Of a DNA stretch of 64,000 nt, positions 7,217 to 15,932 are shown one piece after another. The stretch comes from Burkholderia sp. MS389. Lineage in GTDB: Bacteria > Pseudomonadota > Gammaproteobacteria > Burkholderiales > Burkholderiaceae. The stretch spans positions 2,480,001-2,544,000 of the forward strand of contig NZ_CP045995.1 in NCBI RefSeq assembly GCF_016899425.1, written 5' to 3'. Under the pieces are notes generated by a model, which had not been told where the DNA came from, made no database searches, and worked only from the letters and a program-made list of their open reading frames with translations. Numbering within the stretch: position 1 is the stretch's first letter; every line of letters starts with the position of its first letter. Made by a program: the position numbers and the translations under genes.

Positions 7217-8818
7217 TCAGCGGGTGTCGAGTGCGGGTTCGGCTGCCGGCGCGGCGGCGGCCGGGCCGGTTTTTGCGCGGCGTTCGAAATGCATCGCGGA
7301 ATCGGCGAGCGCGCTGAACTTCAGCGACGCGAGATCGAGCACGTAATTCTGATGAAATTTCCACGGCTTGCGGTGCCCCTGTTTCGGCAGGATGCCGGCC
7401 GCGCGCTGGATGTAGCCCGAGCTCAGGTTGACGGCCGGCACGTCGCCGAGATCGCCCGCGCCGAGCCGCGGCACGCACGTATCGTAGCCGTTCGCGCGCA
7501 TGTGGTTGAGCAGCCGGCACACGTAGCGTGCGATCAGCTCGGCCTTCAGCGTCCACGACGCATTCGTGTAGCCGAACGACGACGCGAGGTTCGGCACGTC
7601 GCTGTACATCATCCCCTTGTACGACACCGTCTCCGGCAAATCGACCGCGCGGCCGTCGACCGTCACGCGCGCGCCGCCGAGCATCTTCACCTTCAGCCCG
7701 GTCGCGGTGACGATCACGTCCGCGTCGAGCTGCTGGCCGCTCTTCAGCTGGAGGCCGGTCGGCGTGAAGCGTTCGATCTCGTCGGTGACGATCGATGCGC
7801 GGCCCGCGCGGATCGCCTTGAACAGGTCGCCGTTCGGCACGAGGCACACGCGCTGGTCCCACGGCATGTAGCGCGGCGTCAGGTGCTTCGCGACGTCGAA
7901 GTCGGGGCCGAGCTGCCGGCTGGCCGCGCGGATGATGAATTGCTTCGTCCGGTCGGGCTTGCGGCGCGACACGTTGTACAGGTACATCGTCAGCAGCACG
8001 TTCTTCACGCGCACGAGCCGGTGCGCGAGCCGCGACGGCAGCACGCGGCGCAGCGCGTTCGCGATCTTGTCGCGCGCGGGCAGCGACACGATGTAGGTCG
8101 GCGAACGCTGCAGCATCGTCACGTGCCGCGCGTCGGCCGCCATCGACGGCACCAGCGTGACGGCCGTCGCGCCGCTGCCGATCACGACCACGCGCCGGTT
8201 CGCGTACGACAGGTCCTTCGGCCAGTGCTGCGGATGCACGAGCTTGCCCTCGAACGTGTCCATGCCTCGCCAGTCGGGCAGGTAGCCGGCATCGTAATCG
8301 TAGTAGCCGCTGCACATGAACAGGAAGCGGCAGGTGTAGACCAGCGTGTCGGTCGCGCCGTCCCGCGTGCGCTCGACGCGGACCGTCCAGCGCGCGCGGT
8401 TCGAATCCCAGTCGGCCGCGACGACCTTCCGGCCGTAGCGGATCGTCTTGTCGATGCCGTAGGTGCGCGCGGTGTCGCGGATGTAGTCGAGGATCGTCTG
8501 GCCGTCGGAGATCGCCTTGTCGCTGTGCCACGGCCGGAAGCTGTAGCCGAGCGTGAACATGTCGGAATCCGAACGAACGCCCGGATAGCGGAACAGGTCC
8601 CAGGTGCCGCCGATCGCGTCGCGCGCCTCGACGATCGCCACGCTCGCATGCGGGCAGCGCTGCTTCAGGTGATACGCGGCGCCGATGCCGGACAGGCCGG
8701 CGCCGACGATCAGCACGTCGAGGTCGCGAAGGTCGCGATCGTCGCGGTTATCGCCACTGTCGCGGCGGGCGTCGGAGGCGGGCGGCGCGTCCCGCCGGTC
8801 GGTCGTCGTCGAGATCAT
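7217..8818 (-). CDS. Baeyer-Villiger-type flavin monooxygenase
   Basis: A 533-residue class B flavoprotein monooxygenase that uses FAD, NADPH and O2. The first Rossmann motif is GAGLSG at about 39-44; the second is IGSGATAV, in mid-protein. FEGKLVHPQHWP matches the Baeyer-Villiger fingerprint FxGxxxHxxxW(P/D) exactly, which separates it from simple N-hydroxylating FMOs. The chosen start MISTTTD overlaps the stop of the upstream SDR gene as ATGA, so translation is coupled; the upstream open frame is Arg/Pro-rich. Partners are an SDR (alcohol to ketone) and a hydrolase (ester cleavage), which together would turn an alcohol or ketone into acid plus alcohol. The set resembles the mycobacterial mymA operon in composition. 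Confidence 0.9.
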   Translation of the reverse strand: MISTTTDRRDAPPASDARRDSGDNRDDRDLRDLDVLIVGAGLSGIGAAYHLKQRCPHASVAIVEARDAIGGTWDLFRYPGVRSDSDMFTLGYSFRPWHSDKAISDGQTILDYIRDTARTYGIDKTIRYGRKVVAADWDSNRARWTVRVERTRDGATDTLVYTCRFLFMCSGYYDYDAGYLPDWRGMDTFEGKLVHPQHWPKDLSYANRRVVVIGSGATAVTLVPSMAADARHVTMLQRSPTYIVSLPARDKIANALRRVLPSRLAHRLVRVKNVLLTMYLYNVSRRKPDRTKQFIIRAASRQLGPDFDVAKHLTPRYMPWDQRVCLVPNGDLFKAIRAGRASIVTDEIERFTPTGLQLKSGQQLDADVIVTATGLKVKMLGGARVTVDGRAVDLPETVSYKGMMYSDVPNLASSFGYTNASWTLKAELIARYVCRLLNHMRANGYDTCVPRLGAGDLGDVPAVNLSSGYIQRAAGILPKQGHRKPWKFHQNYVLDLASLKFSALADSAMHFERRAKTGPAAAAPAAEPALDTR

Positions 8819-9717
8819 GCGGGGTCCTGGGTCGGCGTGGTCGGGCGCGCGGCCGGCGCGTGCGCGCGTTCGAGGTTGCGTGCGCGGGCGCGGCGCACGT
8901 GGCGCAGCATCAGCCACTGGTAACCGGCGCCGAGCAGCCGCGCGATCCGGTCGAGCCGGCGCGCGTCGGCGCCGACCAGCACGCGGCGCGCATTGCGCTC
9001 GACGCCCGCGAGGATTTGCCGCGCGGCCTCGTCGGCCGTCGTCGCGTTGATCAGGCGGTTCGCCTGACGGCGATGGGTCGCTTCGTCCTGGCCCGTCAGC
9101 GCGTGGATGCTAGTGTCGACGCGGCCCGCATCGACGATGTTCGTCGCGACGCCGCCCGGATGCACGCAGGTCGCGCTCACCGGCGCGCCGTCGAGTTCGA
9201 GTTCCATCCGCAGCGCCTCGGTGAAGCCGCGCACCGCGAACTTGGTCGCGTTGTACGCGCTTTGCGTCGGCATCGCGACGAGCCCGAACAGGCTCGACGT
9301 GTTCACCACGTGGCCGTCGCCCGACGCGCGCAGATGCGGCAGGAACGCCTGCGTGCCGTGCACGACACCCCAGAAGTTGATGCCGACGATCCATTCGAGA
9401 TCGACGAGACGCGCGGTTTCGGCGCTGGCGGCCAGCGACACGCCCGCATTGTTGAAGATCAGGTTGATCTTGCCGTGCTCGGCGCGCACGAAATCGGCCC
9501 ACGCGAACACCGCATCGCGATCGGCGACGTCGAGCCGCCGCGTGCTCACGCGCACGCCGTGCCGTGCGCAGGCGGCTGCCGTGCCGGCGAGCCCGACGTC
9601 GTTGACGTCGGCGAGCGCGACCTCGCAGCCGCGCCGCGCAAGCTCGACCGCGAGGCTGCGGCCCATGCCCGAACCGGCGCCCGTGATCGCGGCGACCTTG
9701 CCGGAAAACCCCTTCAT
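8815..9717 (-). CDS. Short-chain dehydrogenase/reductase, first gene of the monooxygenase operon
   Basis: A classical SDR of 300 residues. TGAGSGMG at 12-19 binds NAD(P), NNAG follows strand 4, and NTSS plus YNATK carry the catalytic Ser, Tyr and Lys. The C-terminal extension past the usual 250 residues is basic and may touch the membrane. The start MKGFSGK has GGGAGGACGACGA upstream and sits at the head of the operon. It likely interconverts an alcohol and the ketone used by the downstream monooxygenase. The divergent TetR gene and the palindrome between them suggest ligand-induced expression. Confidence 0.88.
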   Translation of the reverse strand: MKGFSGKVAAITGAGSGMGRSLAVELARRGCEVALADVNDVGLAGTAAACARHGVRVSTRRLDVADRDAVFAWADFVRAEHGKINLIFNNAGVSLAASAETARLVDLEWIVGINFWGVVHGTQAFLPHLRASGDGHVVNTSSLFGLVAMPTQSAYNATKFAVRGFTEALRMELELDGAPVSATCVHPGGVATNIVDAGRVDTSIHALTGQDEATHRRQANRLINATTADEAARQILAGVERNARRVLVGADARRLDRIARLLGAGYQWLMLRHVRRARARNLERAHAPAARPTTPTQDPA

Positions 9718-9764
9718 TCGTCGTCCTCCCGTTCCGCTTGCGCCGCACCGGCGGCGCATCTATT

Positions 9765-9784
9765 GTGGTGTTGATCGTCACCAC
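9765..9784. promoter_or_regulatory. Operator-like palindrome between SDR operon and TetR gene
   Basis: GTGGTG, TT, GATC, GT, CACCAC: a 20-bp palindrome with only the two-base spacers not matching. It lies in the 87-base divergent gap, 48 bases from the SDR start and 21 from the TetR start. This placement and size are typical of a TetR-family operator controlling both directions. Confidence 0.65.
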
Positions 9785-9804
9785 TTTAGTTTTCGGGTGT
9801 CCTG

Positions 9805-10461
9805 ATGTCAAATAGCGGAATGGAGAAAGCACTCGAAACGGAAAAAAAGGGCCGGTCGTATGGCGGCGTGGCACCCGAGGTGCGGGCCGCCGAGCGGCGC
9901 GACGCGTTGATCCGCGCGGCGACGCGCGTGTTCGGCACGGTGGGTTTTCGCAAGGCGACCGTGCGGTCGATCTGCCAGGAAGCGAAGCTGAACGATCGCT
10001 ATTTCTATGCGGCCTTCGACAGCACCGAGGATTTGCTGCGCTGCACCTACCTGCATCACGCGCAGCAGTTGCATGACGCGGTCGCGCAGGCGGTCGCCGC
10101 GCGCGGCGGCGATCTGCGGGAGCGCGTCGACGCGGGGCTCGCGGCGTTCTTCGCGTTTTTGCGCGACCCGTGCGCGGCGCGCGTGCTGCTGCTCGAGGTG
10201 ATGGGCGTGAGCGCGGATACCGACATGACGTATCAGCGCATGCTGATCGACTTCGGCAAGCTGATCATGGCGATTGGCGCGCCGCGCGAGGCCGCGACGC
10301 CTGCCGAGCGCACCGAGCAGCGGCTGATCGGGCTCGCGCTGGTGGGCGCGATGACGAACGTCGGCGCGGCGTGGCTGCTGACCGACTATCGCGATCCGGA
10401 GGCGCAGGTGGTGGCCAGTTGCCGGAAGGTGCTGCTGGGGACGTTGCAGGCGCGCGACTAG
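9805..10461 (+). CDS. TetR/AcrR family repressor
   Basis: A protein of 218 residues. Residues 30-75 (RRDALIRAATRVFG, then GFRKATVRSICQEAKLNDRYFY) form the TetR helix-turn-helix, and the remainder is an all-helical ligand domain ending in a short dimerisation helix. The motif LNDRYFYAAFDSTEDLL is the usual transition from HTH to helix 4. Divergent orientation and the shared palindrome make it the likely local repressor of the SDR, monooxygenase and hydrolase operon, released by a substrate or pathway intermediate. Starts at 9805 or at codon 6 (9820) are both possible. Confidence 0.85.
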   Translation: MSNSGMEKALETEKKGRSYGGVAPEVRAAERRDALIRAATRVFGTVGFRKATVRSICQEAKLNDRYFYAAFDSTEDLLRCTYLHHAQQLHDAVAQAVAARGGDLRERVDAGLAAFFAFLRDPCAARVLLLEVMGVSADTDMTYQRMLIDFGKLIMAIGAPREAATPAERTEQRLIGLALVGAMTNVGAAWLLTDYRDPEAQVVASCRKVLLGTLQARD

Positions 10462-10508
10462 GGACGCGCGGGAAAACGGGGCTCATTGGCCGGATGAGAC
10501 CAAATTCG

Positions 10509-10522
10509 GACTATAATCAGTC
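10509..10522 (+). promoter_or_regulatory. -10 box and inverted repeat upstream of the toxin-antitoxin operon
   Basis: TATAAT at 10512-10517 is a perfect -10 hexamer in an AT-richer patch 35 bases before the antitoxin start. GACT and AGTC flank it as short inverted arms. Antitoxins of the Phd/YefM family bind such repeats over their own -10, so autorepression is likely. No good -35 is visible. Confidence 0.5.
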
Positions 10523-10551
10523 TTGTTATGGACTGGCACAGGACGTGTTCC

Positions 10552-10824
10552 ATGAAATTCTCTACCCAGGTCAAGCCCATCAGCTATCTCAAGAGCCACG
10601 CCGCCGATATCGTCAGGGACATCTCGGAAAGCCGCGAGCCGATGCTGATTACCCAGAACGGAGAGGCGAAGCTCGTTGTCATGGACGTCAAGTCGTATGA
10701 GGAGCATGAAGAGACGCTTGCGCTTCTTCGGCTGCTTGCACTCGGCAATCGGGAGATCGAGCAGGGCCACTTCCGTCCAGTCGAGGATGTCTTTGCGGAC
10801 CTCGACAAGGACGACGATCAATGA
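10552..10824 (+). CDS. Phd/YefM-family antitoxin
   Basis: A protein of 90 residues. MKFSTQVKPISYLKSHAADI, ending in a short helix, is the Phd/YefM DNA-binding fold, followed by ISESREPMLITQNGEAKLVV, its typical second strand pair. The acidic C-terminal tail, ending DLDKDDDQ, would wrap the toxin. I chose the internal ATG at 10552, where the family fold begins, over an upstream one. It overlaps the toxin by the usual ATGA. The pair has lower GC than the flanking genes, as expected of a horizontally moved plasmid-stability type module. Confidence 0.88.
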   Translation: MKFSTQVKPISYLKSHAADIVRDISESREPMLITQNGEAKLVVMDVKSYEEHEETLALLRLLALGNREIEQGHFRPVEDVFADLDKDDDQ

Positions 10825-11150
10825 CACTGCGGGTTGTCGTTCTTCGTTCGGCGGAAGAAGATCTGAAGAGGTTGAAGCGCTATCTCGTATCGAATTTCGG
10901 TTCGGCTACCTGGCAAACGAGCTACCGGCAGATCAAGGACGCCATTGCATCGATTCGCGCTTTTCCGAATCACGGCAGGATTCCTGATGAACTCGCGAAT
11001 ATCAGCCTCGGTCAGTATCGCGAAGTCATTGCCGGAATGAACCGCATCATTTATGACGTGCGAGGCGACACCATTCACGTGCATATCGTTTGCGATACGC
11101 GCAGGGATCTGAAGTCCTTGCTGATGAGGCGGCTTGTGGTCGCTCATTGA
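10821..11150 (+). CDS. RelE/ParE-family toxin
   Basis: A basic protein of 109 residues. VVVLRSAEEDLKRLKRYL, then IASIRAFPNHGRIPDE, YREVIAGMNRIIYDV and HIVCDTRRDLKSLL follow the RelE/ParE fold order, with the R/Y-rich C-terminal half that holds catalytic or target-binding residues. RelE members cleave mRNA in the ribosome and ParE members poison gyrase; the sequence alone does not settle which applies here. The 4-base overlap with the antitoxin gene makes a standard type II operon. It is complete in length. Confidence 0.87.
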   Translation: MTLRVVVLRSAEEDLKRLKRYLVSNFGSATWQTSYRQIKDAIASIRAFPNHGRIPDELANISLGQYREVIAGMNRIIYDVRGDTIHVHIVCDTRRDLKSLLMRRLVVAH

Positions 11151-11174
11151 GCGCGATCGCCATTCTTCCTCGTT

Positions 11175-12134
11175 TCACGATCCCGCCCTCCGTGGTTTCG
11201 AACTTGCGCGCCGGATAATCGGTGCCGCCGCCGTCACCCCGATCCTCGCCTTCATCGCCTCGATGAACGCCCGCACCTTCGGCGAAGGCAGCCGCGTCGA
11301 CGGATACACCGCATGGATCCCGGCCGGCGCCGTATGCCAGCCCGGCAGCAGCCGCACGAGCCGGCCGGCCGCGACGTCGTCCGCGGTCGAGAAATCCGTC
11401 AGCAATCCGAAGCCGCCGCCCGCGAGCACGATCGCGCGGCACGCGGTCGCGGTGTTCGACACGACCGGCGCGACGCAGCGCACCGACGCGCGGCCGCCGC
11501 GCACGTTATCGAGTTCGAGCGTATGCGGGCGCGGCAGCGACGACAGCATCACGAACGGCAGCGCGGCGAGCGCATCGGGATCGCGCGGCAGCCCGTGTCG
11601 CGCGACGAACGCCGGGCTCGCGACCAGCCATTTCTCGTACGTGCCGAGCTGCACCGCGCGATAGTTGGAATCGGCGAGACGGCCGATGCGGATCGCGACG
11701 TCGAGGTTGTCCGCGACGAGATCGACGACGCGGTCGTTCGCGACGAGTTCGACAGCGAGCGCCGGATGCCGGTCGCGCAGCGCGACGACGGCCGGCGCGA
11801 CGATCAGTGCGCCATAGTCGATCGGCACGCTCACGCGCAGCGTGCCGCGCAGCGGCCCCGCGTCGGACGACACAGCGTCGAGCGCGGCTTCGGTCGCGCG
11901 CACGATGTCGCGGCACGCGTCGTAGAACACGCGTCCGGCGTCGGTCACGCTCAGCCGCCGCGTCGTGCGCACCAGCAGGTTCGCGCCGACCTCGGATTCG
12001 AGGCGCTGCATGTGCGTGCTGACGACCGTCTTCGCCAGGCCGAGCCGCTCGGCCGCGGCCGTCAGCGAGCCGGCGTCGACCACCGCGACGAAGATCGCCA
12101 GCCGGTTCAGGTTCACGTCGCGCAGATCGGCCAT
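11175..12134 (-). CDS. LysR-family regulator, divergent from GST
   Basis: A protein of 319 residues. The N-terminal winged helix (LNRLAIFVAVVDAGSLTAAA, then RLGLAKTVVSTHMQRLESEVG) is typical LysR, and a periplasmic-binding-like effector domain follows (residues 90-300). The sequence most resembles the CrgA-like subgroup that often controls a divergently placed enzyme. The adjoining glutathione S-transferase and flavin/iron-sulfur oxidoreductase genes start on the other strand across a 126-base gap containing a symmetric site, so it probably regulates them in response to an unknown effector. Confidence 0.88.
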   Translation of the reverse strand: MADLRDVNLNRLAIFVAVVDAGSLTAAAERLGLAKTVVSTHMQRLESEVGANLLVRTTRRLSVTDAGRVFYDACRDIVRATEAALDAVSSDAGPLRGTLRVSVPIDYGALIVAPAVVALRDRHPALAVELVANDRVVDLVADNLDVAIRIGRLADSNYRAVQLGTYEKWLVASPAFVARHGLPRDPDALAALPFVMLSSLPRPHTLELDNVRGGRASVRCVAPVVSNTATACRAIVLAGGGFGLLTDFSTADDVAAGRLVRLLPGWHTAPAGIHAVYPSTRLPSPKVRAFIEAMKARIGVTAAAPIIRRASSKPRRAGS

Positions 12135-12155
12135 CGTCGATTGTCCTATGGAAGA

Positions 12156-12178
12156 GGATGATGTTTCCGTGATTATCC
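12156..12178. promoter_or_regulatory. LysR-type binding site between regulator and GST
   Basis: GGATGAT and ATTATCC are 7-bp arms (one mismatch) separated by nine bases, lying 22 bases from the LysR start. Size, symmetry and position fit the recognition site of a LysR regulator that represses itself and activates the divergent gene. Confidence 0.5.
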
Positions 12179-12260
12179 GTCTTCTGGCGACGAACGGCGA
12201 GCGCTACGCTGGAGCCGTTCGTCGCCGATCCCCGGCGGCGCGAGATTCCGGAGTGTTTCC

Positions 12261-12905
12261 ATGTCTGCCGCCAGCAAGCCCGCTTCGCCCATTCGCGTCT
12301 ATTCGTTCCTGCTGTCCGGGCACGCGCACCGCGTCCGGTTGTTCCTGTCGCTGCTCGGTTTGCCGTCGAAGACCATCGACGTCGATCTCGCGGCCGGCGC
12401 GCAGCGCGAACCGGCGTTTCTCGCGTTGAATCCGCTCGGGCAGGTGCCGGTGATCGACGACGGCGGCACCGTGATCGCCGATTCGAACGCGATCCTCGTG
12501 TACCTCGCGAAGCGCTACGGCGATGCGCACTGGCTGCCGGACGACCCGGTCGGCGCGGCCGTCGTGCAGCGCTGGCTGTCGTACGCGGCCGGCCCGATCG
12601 CATCGGGCCCCGCGGCCGCGCGGCTCGTGACCGTGTTCGGCGCGCAGCTCGACCCGGAAACGGCCAAGCGCACGGCCGCGAAGGTGCTCGACGTGATCGA
12701 TCGCGAACTGGCCGGCAAGCCGTTCGCGGCCGGCGCGCAGCCGACCATCGCGGACATCGCCGCGTACACGTACATCGCGCACGCGCCGGAAGGCGGCGTG
12801 TCGCTCGAACCGTATCCGCACGTGCGTGCTTGGCTGGCCCGTATCGAGGCGTTGCCGGGCTTCGTCGCGATGCCGACGACGCGCGCGGGCCTGCTCGCCG
12901 CTTGA
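12261..12905 (+). CDS. Glutathione S-transferase family protein
   Basis: A protein of 214 residues. The thioredoxin-like N-domain (residues 10-85) shows SGHAHRVRLFLSLLGL, NPLGQVPVIDDGG (cis-Pro) and ADSNAILVYLA (glutamate/Ser contact for gamma-glutamyl). The helical C-domain contains AGAQPTIADIAAYTYIAHA, the conserved N-capping box. It conjugates or isomerises electrophiles using glutathione in the cytoplasm. It lies 37 bases upstream of the multidomain oxidoreductase gene on the same strand and probably shares its mRNA and LysR control. Confidence 0.88.
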   Translation: MSAASKPASPIRVYSFLLSGHAHRVRLFLSLLGLPSKTIDVDLAAGAQREPAFLALNPLGQVPVIDDGGTVIADSNAILVYLAKRYGDAHWLPDDPVGAAVVQRWLSYAAGPIASGPAAARLVTVFGAQLDPETAKRTAAKVLDVIDRELAGKPFAAGAQPTIADIAAYTYIAHAPEGGVSLEPYPHVRAWLARIEALPGFVAMPTTRAGLLAA

Positions 12906-12942
12906 CGCTCACTGCCGCCGCGCTTGTTCAGGAGAGAACGCG

Positions 12943-15006
12943 ATGAATGCGCCGACCGCCGTCGTACCGGGCTGGGAACTCGATACCGCGCCGTTTCACG
13001 CGGGCGAGCTTGCCGTGCAGCAGCGCGCAGGCGTGACGGACGCGGCGGGCGCGGCCGGCCGGCGCGGGATCCGGCGCTTCATGCCGGACCAGCACCGGAC
13101 GTTTTTCGCGCAACTGCCGTTCTTCGTGCTCGGCGGCGTCGATGCAAGCGGCCAGCCGTGGGCGACGCTGCGGGCCGGTGCGCCGGGTTTCGTCACGTCG
13201 CCGGACGCCCGCACGCTGCGCATCGCGGCGCGCGCGCTGCCGGGCGATCCGCTGGCCGGCGCGTGGCAGGCGGGCGCACCGCTCGGCGGGCTCGGGATCG
13301 AATTCGATACGCGGCGGCGCAATCGCGTGAACGGCGTCGTGCGCGCGGTCGCCGGCGATGCGCTGACGATCGCGGTCGAGCAGAGCTTCGGCAATTGTGC
13401 GAAGTACATTCAGGGCCGCAAGCCGACTTTCGTCGCGCGGGACGTCGGGGCGTCCGTCGCGCCGGACGTATCGGATGCGCTGAGCGACGCGGACCGCGCG
13501 CTGCTCGCGCAGGCCGATACGTTCTTCGTCGCGAGTGCGAACACGTCGGCGGAGGCGGGCGCGGCGCGCGGCGCGGACGTGTCGCATCGCGGCGGGATGC
13601 CTGGCTTCGTGCGCGTCGACGATGCGCGCACGCTGACGACGCCCGATTTCAGCGGCAACCGGTTCTTCAATACGCTGGGCAACTTGCGGCACGATCCGCG
13701 AGCGGGGCTGCTGTTCGTCGATTTCGACACCGGCGATGTGCTGTATGTCGCCGCGCACGCGGAGATCGTGTGGGACGGGCCGGTCGTCGCATCGTTCGAC
13801 GGCGCGCAGCGCGTCGTGCGTTTCCACGTGCGGGAAGTGCGGCGCATGCGGGCGGTGCTGCCGTTCCGGTGGTCGGCCGTCGAGCGCGCGCCGCAGTTCG
13901 CGGCGATGGCGGCGGCGTCGAGTGGCGTGGCGGCAACGGCCGGATCTGCGCCGTCCGCGCCCGCATCCGCATCGGCGCCCGCATGGCGGTCGCTGTGCAT
14001 CGCGAAGATCGTCGACGAAGCGCGCGCGATCCGGTCGTTCCATTTCGAACCGGCGGATGGCAGCACATTGCCTGCCTACGAAGCCGGTCAGCACCTGACG
14101 TTGCGCATCGCGCTGCCGGGCAGCGACGCGCCGACGATGCGCAGCTACACGCTGTCCGACGCGCCGGGCGGCGCACACTACCGGATCACCGTGAAGCGCG
14201 AAGGACGCGTATCGGCGTGGCTGCACGATCATGCGCAGGCCGGCATGACGCTCGACGCGCAGATGCCGCGCGGACGCTTCACGTTCGATCTCGCAAGCCC
14301 GCGCCCGGCCGTGCTCGTGTCGGCCGGCATCGGCATCACGCCGATGGTCGCGATGCTTCGCCGGGCACTGGCCGACGACACGCCGTCGCGTCGTGTCGTG
14401 TTCGTGCACGGCGCCCGCGAAGCGGCCGACCGGCCGTTCGACGCGGAACTGGTGCGCATCGCGGCCACCGATGCACGCGTGTCGCTTCACTGGTTCGACA
14501 GTCATCCTCAAGAAGGCTCGGGTGCGCGGGCCGGTCGCATCGACATCGGGCAATTGAAGCGGGCCCTTTCATTCGACGATTACGATTTCTATCTGTGCGG
14601 GCCGTCGGCATTCATGCGCGACCTGTACGACGGGCTGCGCGCGCTGAACGTGCCGGACGAACGCATCCGGTTCGAGGCGTTCGGGCCGTCGAGCGTTTCG
14701 CGCAGTGCAACCCGGGCAACTGCCAAGCCTGCGACGGAAAGCGTGCCGGTCGTGTTCCGGCGCACGGCGCGCGAAGCCGCGTGGACGCCCGCCGACGGCA
14801 CGCTGCTCGAATTCGCGGAAGGGCAGCGCGTGGCCGTGCCGTTCGAATGCCGCTCCGGGTCGTGCGGCGCGTGCGCGACGCGCGTGCTGTCCGGCGCGGT
14901 CGACTACGCGCAAACGCCCGATGCGGCGATCGAACCCGGCTGCGCGCTGCTGTGCGTCGCACGGCCCGCAGAAGGGGCGACGGAGCCGCTCGTACTCGAC
15001 CGCTGA
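12943..15006 (+). CDS. Three-domain oxidoreductase: PNPOx-like, ferredoxin-reductase and 2Fe-2S domains
   Basis: A protein of 687 residues. Residues 1-340 form a split-barrel domain related to pyridoxamine-phosphate oxidase. From about 345 to 585 there is a ferredoxin-NADP reductase module: RSYTLSD binds FAD, and GIGITPMVAML plus FYLCGPSAFM bind NAD(P)H. The end is a plant-type 2Fe-2S domain with Cys636, Cys641, Cys644 and Cys671 (Cx4Cx2C...C). ATG follows CAGGAG. Electrons would pass from NAD(P)H through flavin to the cluster, and from there perhaps to the N-terminal domain, making it self-sufficient. It is paired with the GST gene under probable LysR control. The substrate is unknown; a role with an electrophilic or nitrosative compound is a guess. 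Confidence 0.85.
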   Translation: MNAPTAVVPGWELDTAPFHAGELAVQQRAGVTDAAGAAGRRGIRRFMPDQHRTFFAQLPFFVLGGVDASGQPWATLRAGAPGFVTSPDARTLRIAARALPGDPLAGAWQAGAPLGGLGIEFDTRRRNRVNGVVRAVAGDALTIAVEQSFGNCAKYIQGRKPTFVARDVGASVAPDVSDALSDADRALLAQADTFFVASANTSAEAGAARGADVSHRGGMPGFVRVDDARTLTTPDFSGNRFFNTLGNLRHDPRAGLLFVDFDTGDVLYVAAHAEIVWDGPVVASFDGAQRVVRFHVREVRRMRAVLPFRWSAVERAPQFAAMAAASSGVAATAGSAPSAPASASAPAWRSLCIAKIVDEARAIRSFHFEPADGSTLPAYEAGQHLTLRIALPGSDAPTMRSYTLSDAPGGAHYRITVKREGRVSAWLHDHAQAGMTLDAQMPRGRFTFDLASPRPAVLVSAGIGITPMVAMLRRALADDTPSRRVVFVHGAREAADRPFDAELVRIAATDARVSLHWFDSHPQEGSGARAGRIDIGQLKRALSFDDYDFYLCGPSAFMRDLYDGLRALNVPDERIRFEAFGPSSVSRSATRATAKPATESVPVVFRRTAREAAWTPADGTLLEFAEGQRVAVPFECRSGSCGACATRVLSGAVDYAQTPDAAIEPGCALLCVARPAEGATEPLVLDR

Positions 15007-15126
15007 CGTGCGTGCGACATGCCGCCGCAGATGGCCTGCTGCGCGAAAAGCGCACGCAACTGCTGCTTTTTTCGAATGCCGTCCGGATCGACGATAGCGC
15101 CAACCGATTCGATAAAGGAGCCCATC

Positions 15127-15330
15127 ATGAAACTGCTCGGCATGGTTCGCCTGGTCCTGTGGAGTTTTTTCGGCGTACGCAACAGCAAGGCGCACGCGAA
15201 CGATCTCGCGAACGCCAACTTCACGCTGCTGCCGTTCGTGGCGCTCCTGCTTGCGCTGCTGGTCGGCGCGGTGATTTACGGCGTCGTGCATCTGGTCGTC
15301 GATCCGACCGTGACGATGCAGGGGTTTTGA
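15127..15330 (+). CDS. DUF2970 small membrane protein
   Basis: A protein of 67 residues. LVLWSFFGVRNSKAHANDL is the hallmark of DUF2970, followed by one transmembrane helix (about residues 35-57). Its role is unknown; members are found across beta- and gamma-proteobacteria as solitary inner-membrane peptides. AAAGGAGCCC precedes the ATG, deciding the start over a longer frame beginning upstream. It is followed by a stable hairpin. Confidence 0.8.
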   Translation: MKLLGMVRLVLWSFFGVRNSKAHANDLANANFTLLPFVALLLALLVGAVIYGVVHLVVDPTVTMQGF

Positions 15331-15343
15331 GCGAGCGACTGAT

Positions 15344-15379
15344 GAACCGGTAGCGGGGCCGCCATTCCCGCTCCGGTTC
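15344..15379 (+). terminator. Stable hairpin downstream of DUF2970 gene
   Basis: GAACCGGTAGCGGG and CCCGCTCCGGTTC pair over 13 bp with a single-base bulge around a nine-base loop, 13 bases after the stop. It has no T-run, so it may end transcription with Rho's help or protect the 3' end. Confidence 0.5.
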
Positions 15380-15932
15380 CAGGCCGCGTGACCGGCGCAT
15401 GATGACGCCGGCCTCAGTGGCCGGCACGCACGAGGCGAATCGCGACCGCATCGTTGGCATCGCCGCCGTTATCGTGCCGCCCGCACCGTTCGTCCCCGTT
15501 CCCGCCTTCCCGTTTCCCGTTCCGCCCGATTCCGCGGCTCTATGCCCCGCCCGGGGTAAAATGCGCGCCACGCCGCGATGTCGCGCGACGGACAGGCCGC
15601 CGTTCCGATGAACGGCCGGCCCGACTGCCCGCCGCCCGAACCGGGGCGTTCGAAGCGTCCCCCGCATGACACGACCGCGCGACGCAGCCGGCCGCCCGAC
15701 AGGCACCCGACGAACCCGTCGGCCGCTGCATCGGTTTGCGGCGCGTCATCCGAATCCGATGTCCCATCCTGCGTTGTCCCGACCGGCCGGCCCGCTTGCA
15801 CGCCGCAGGGTCGGGTTCGTCCGATGAATATCGTGTCGACGGAACGCGTCCGGCGACGGGCGCGGCGGCGTTCGCTGACGCGCGCTTCGCAGCTTCCTAA
15901 CGGGTTTTGGGTTTCGGGTTTCGACAGGTCGA
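15380..15932. other. Long intergenic region before the TonB receptor gene
   Basis: About 550 bases without a credible gene. I looked for TPP and cobalamin riboswitch cores, which would identify the receptor's ligand, and found neither. Short tracts such as GCCCCGCCCGGGG near 15544 are unremarkable. The promoter of the TonB receptor operon must lie here. Confidence 0.4.

Noticed and set aside
15380-15932. TPP or cobalamin riboswitch for the TonB/PnuC operon
   Set aside because: None of the conserved core boxes could be found on either strand.
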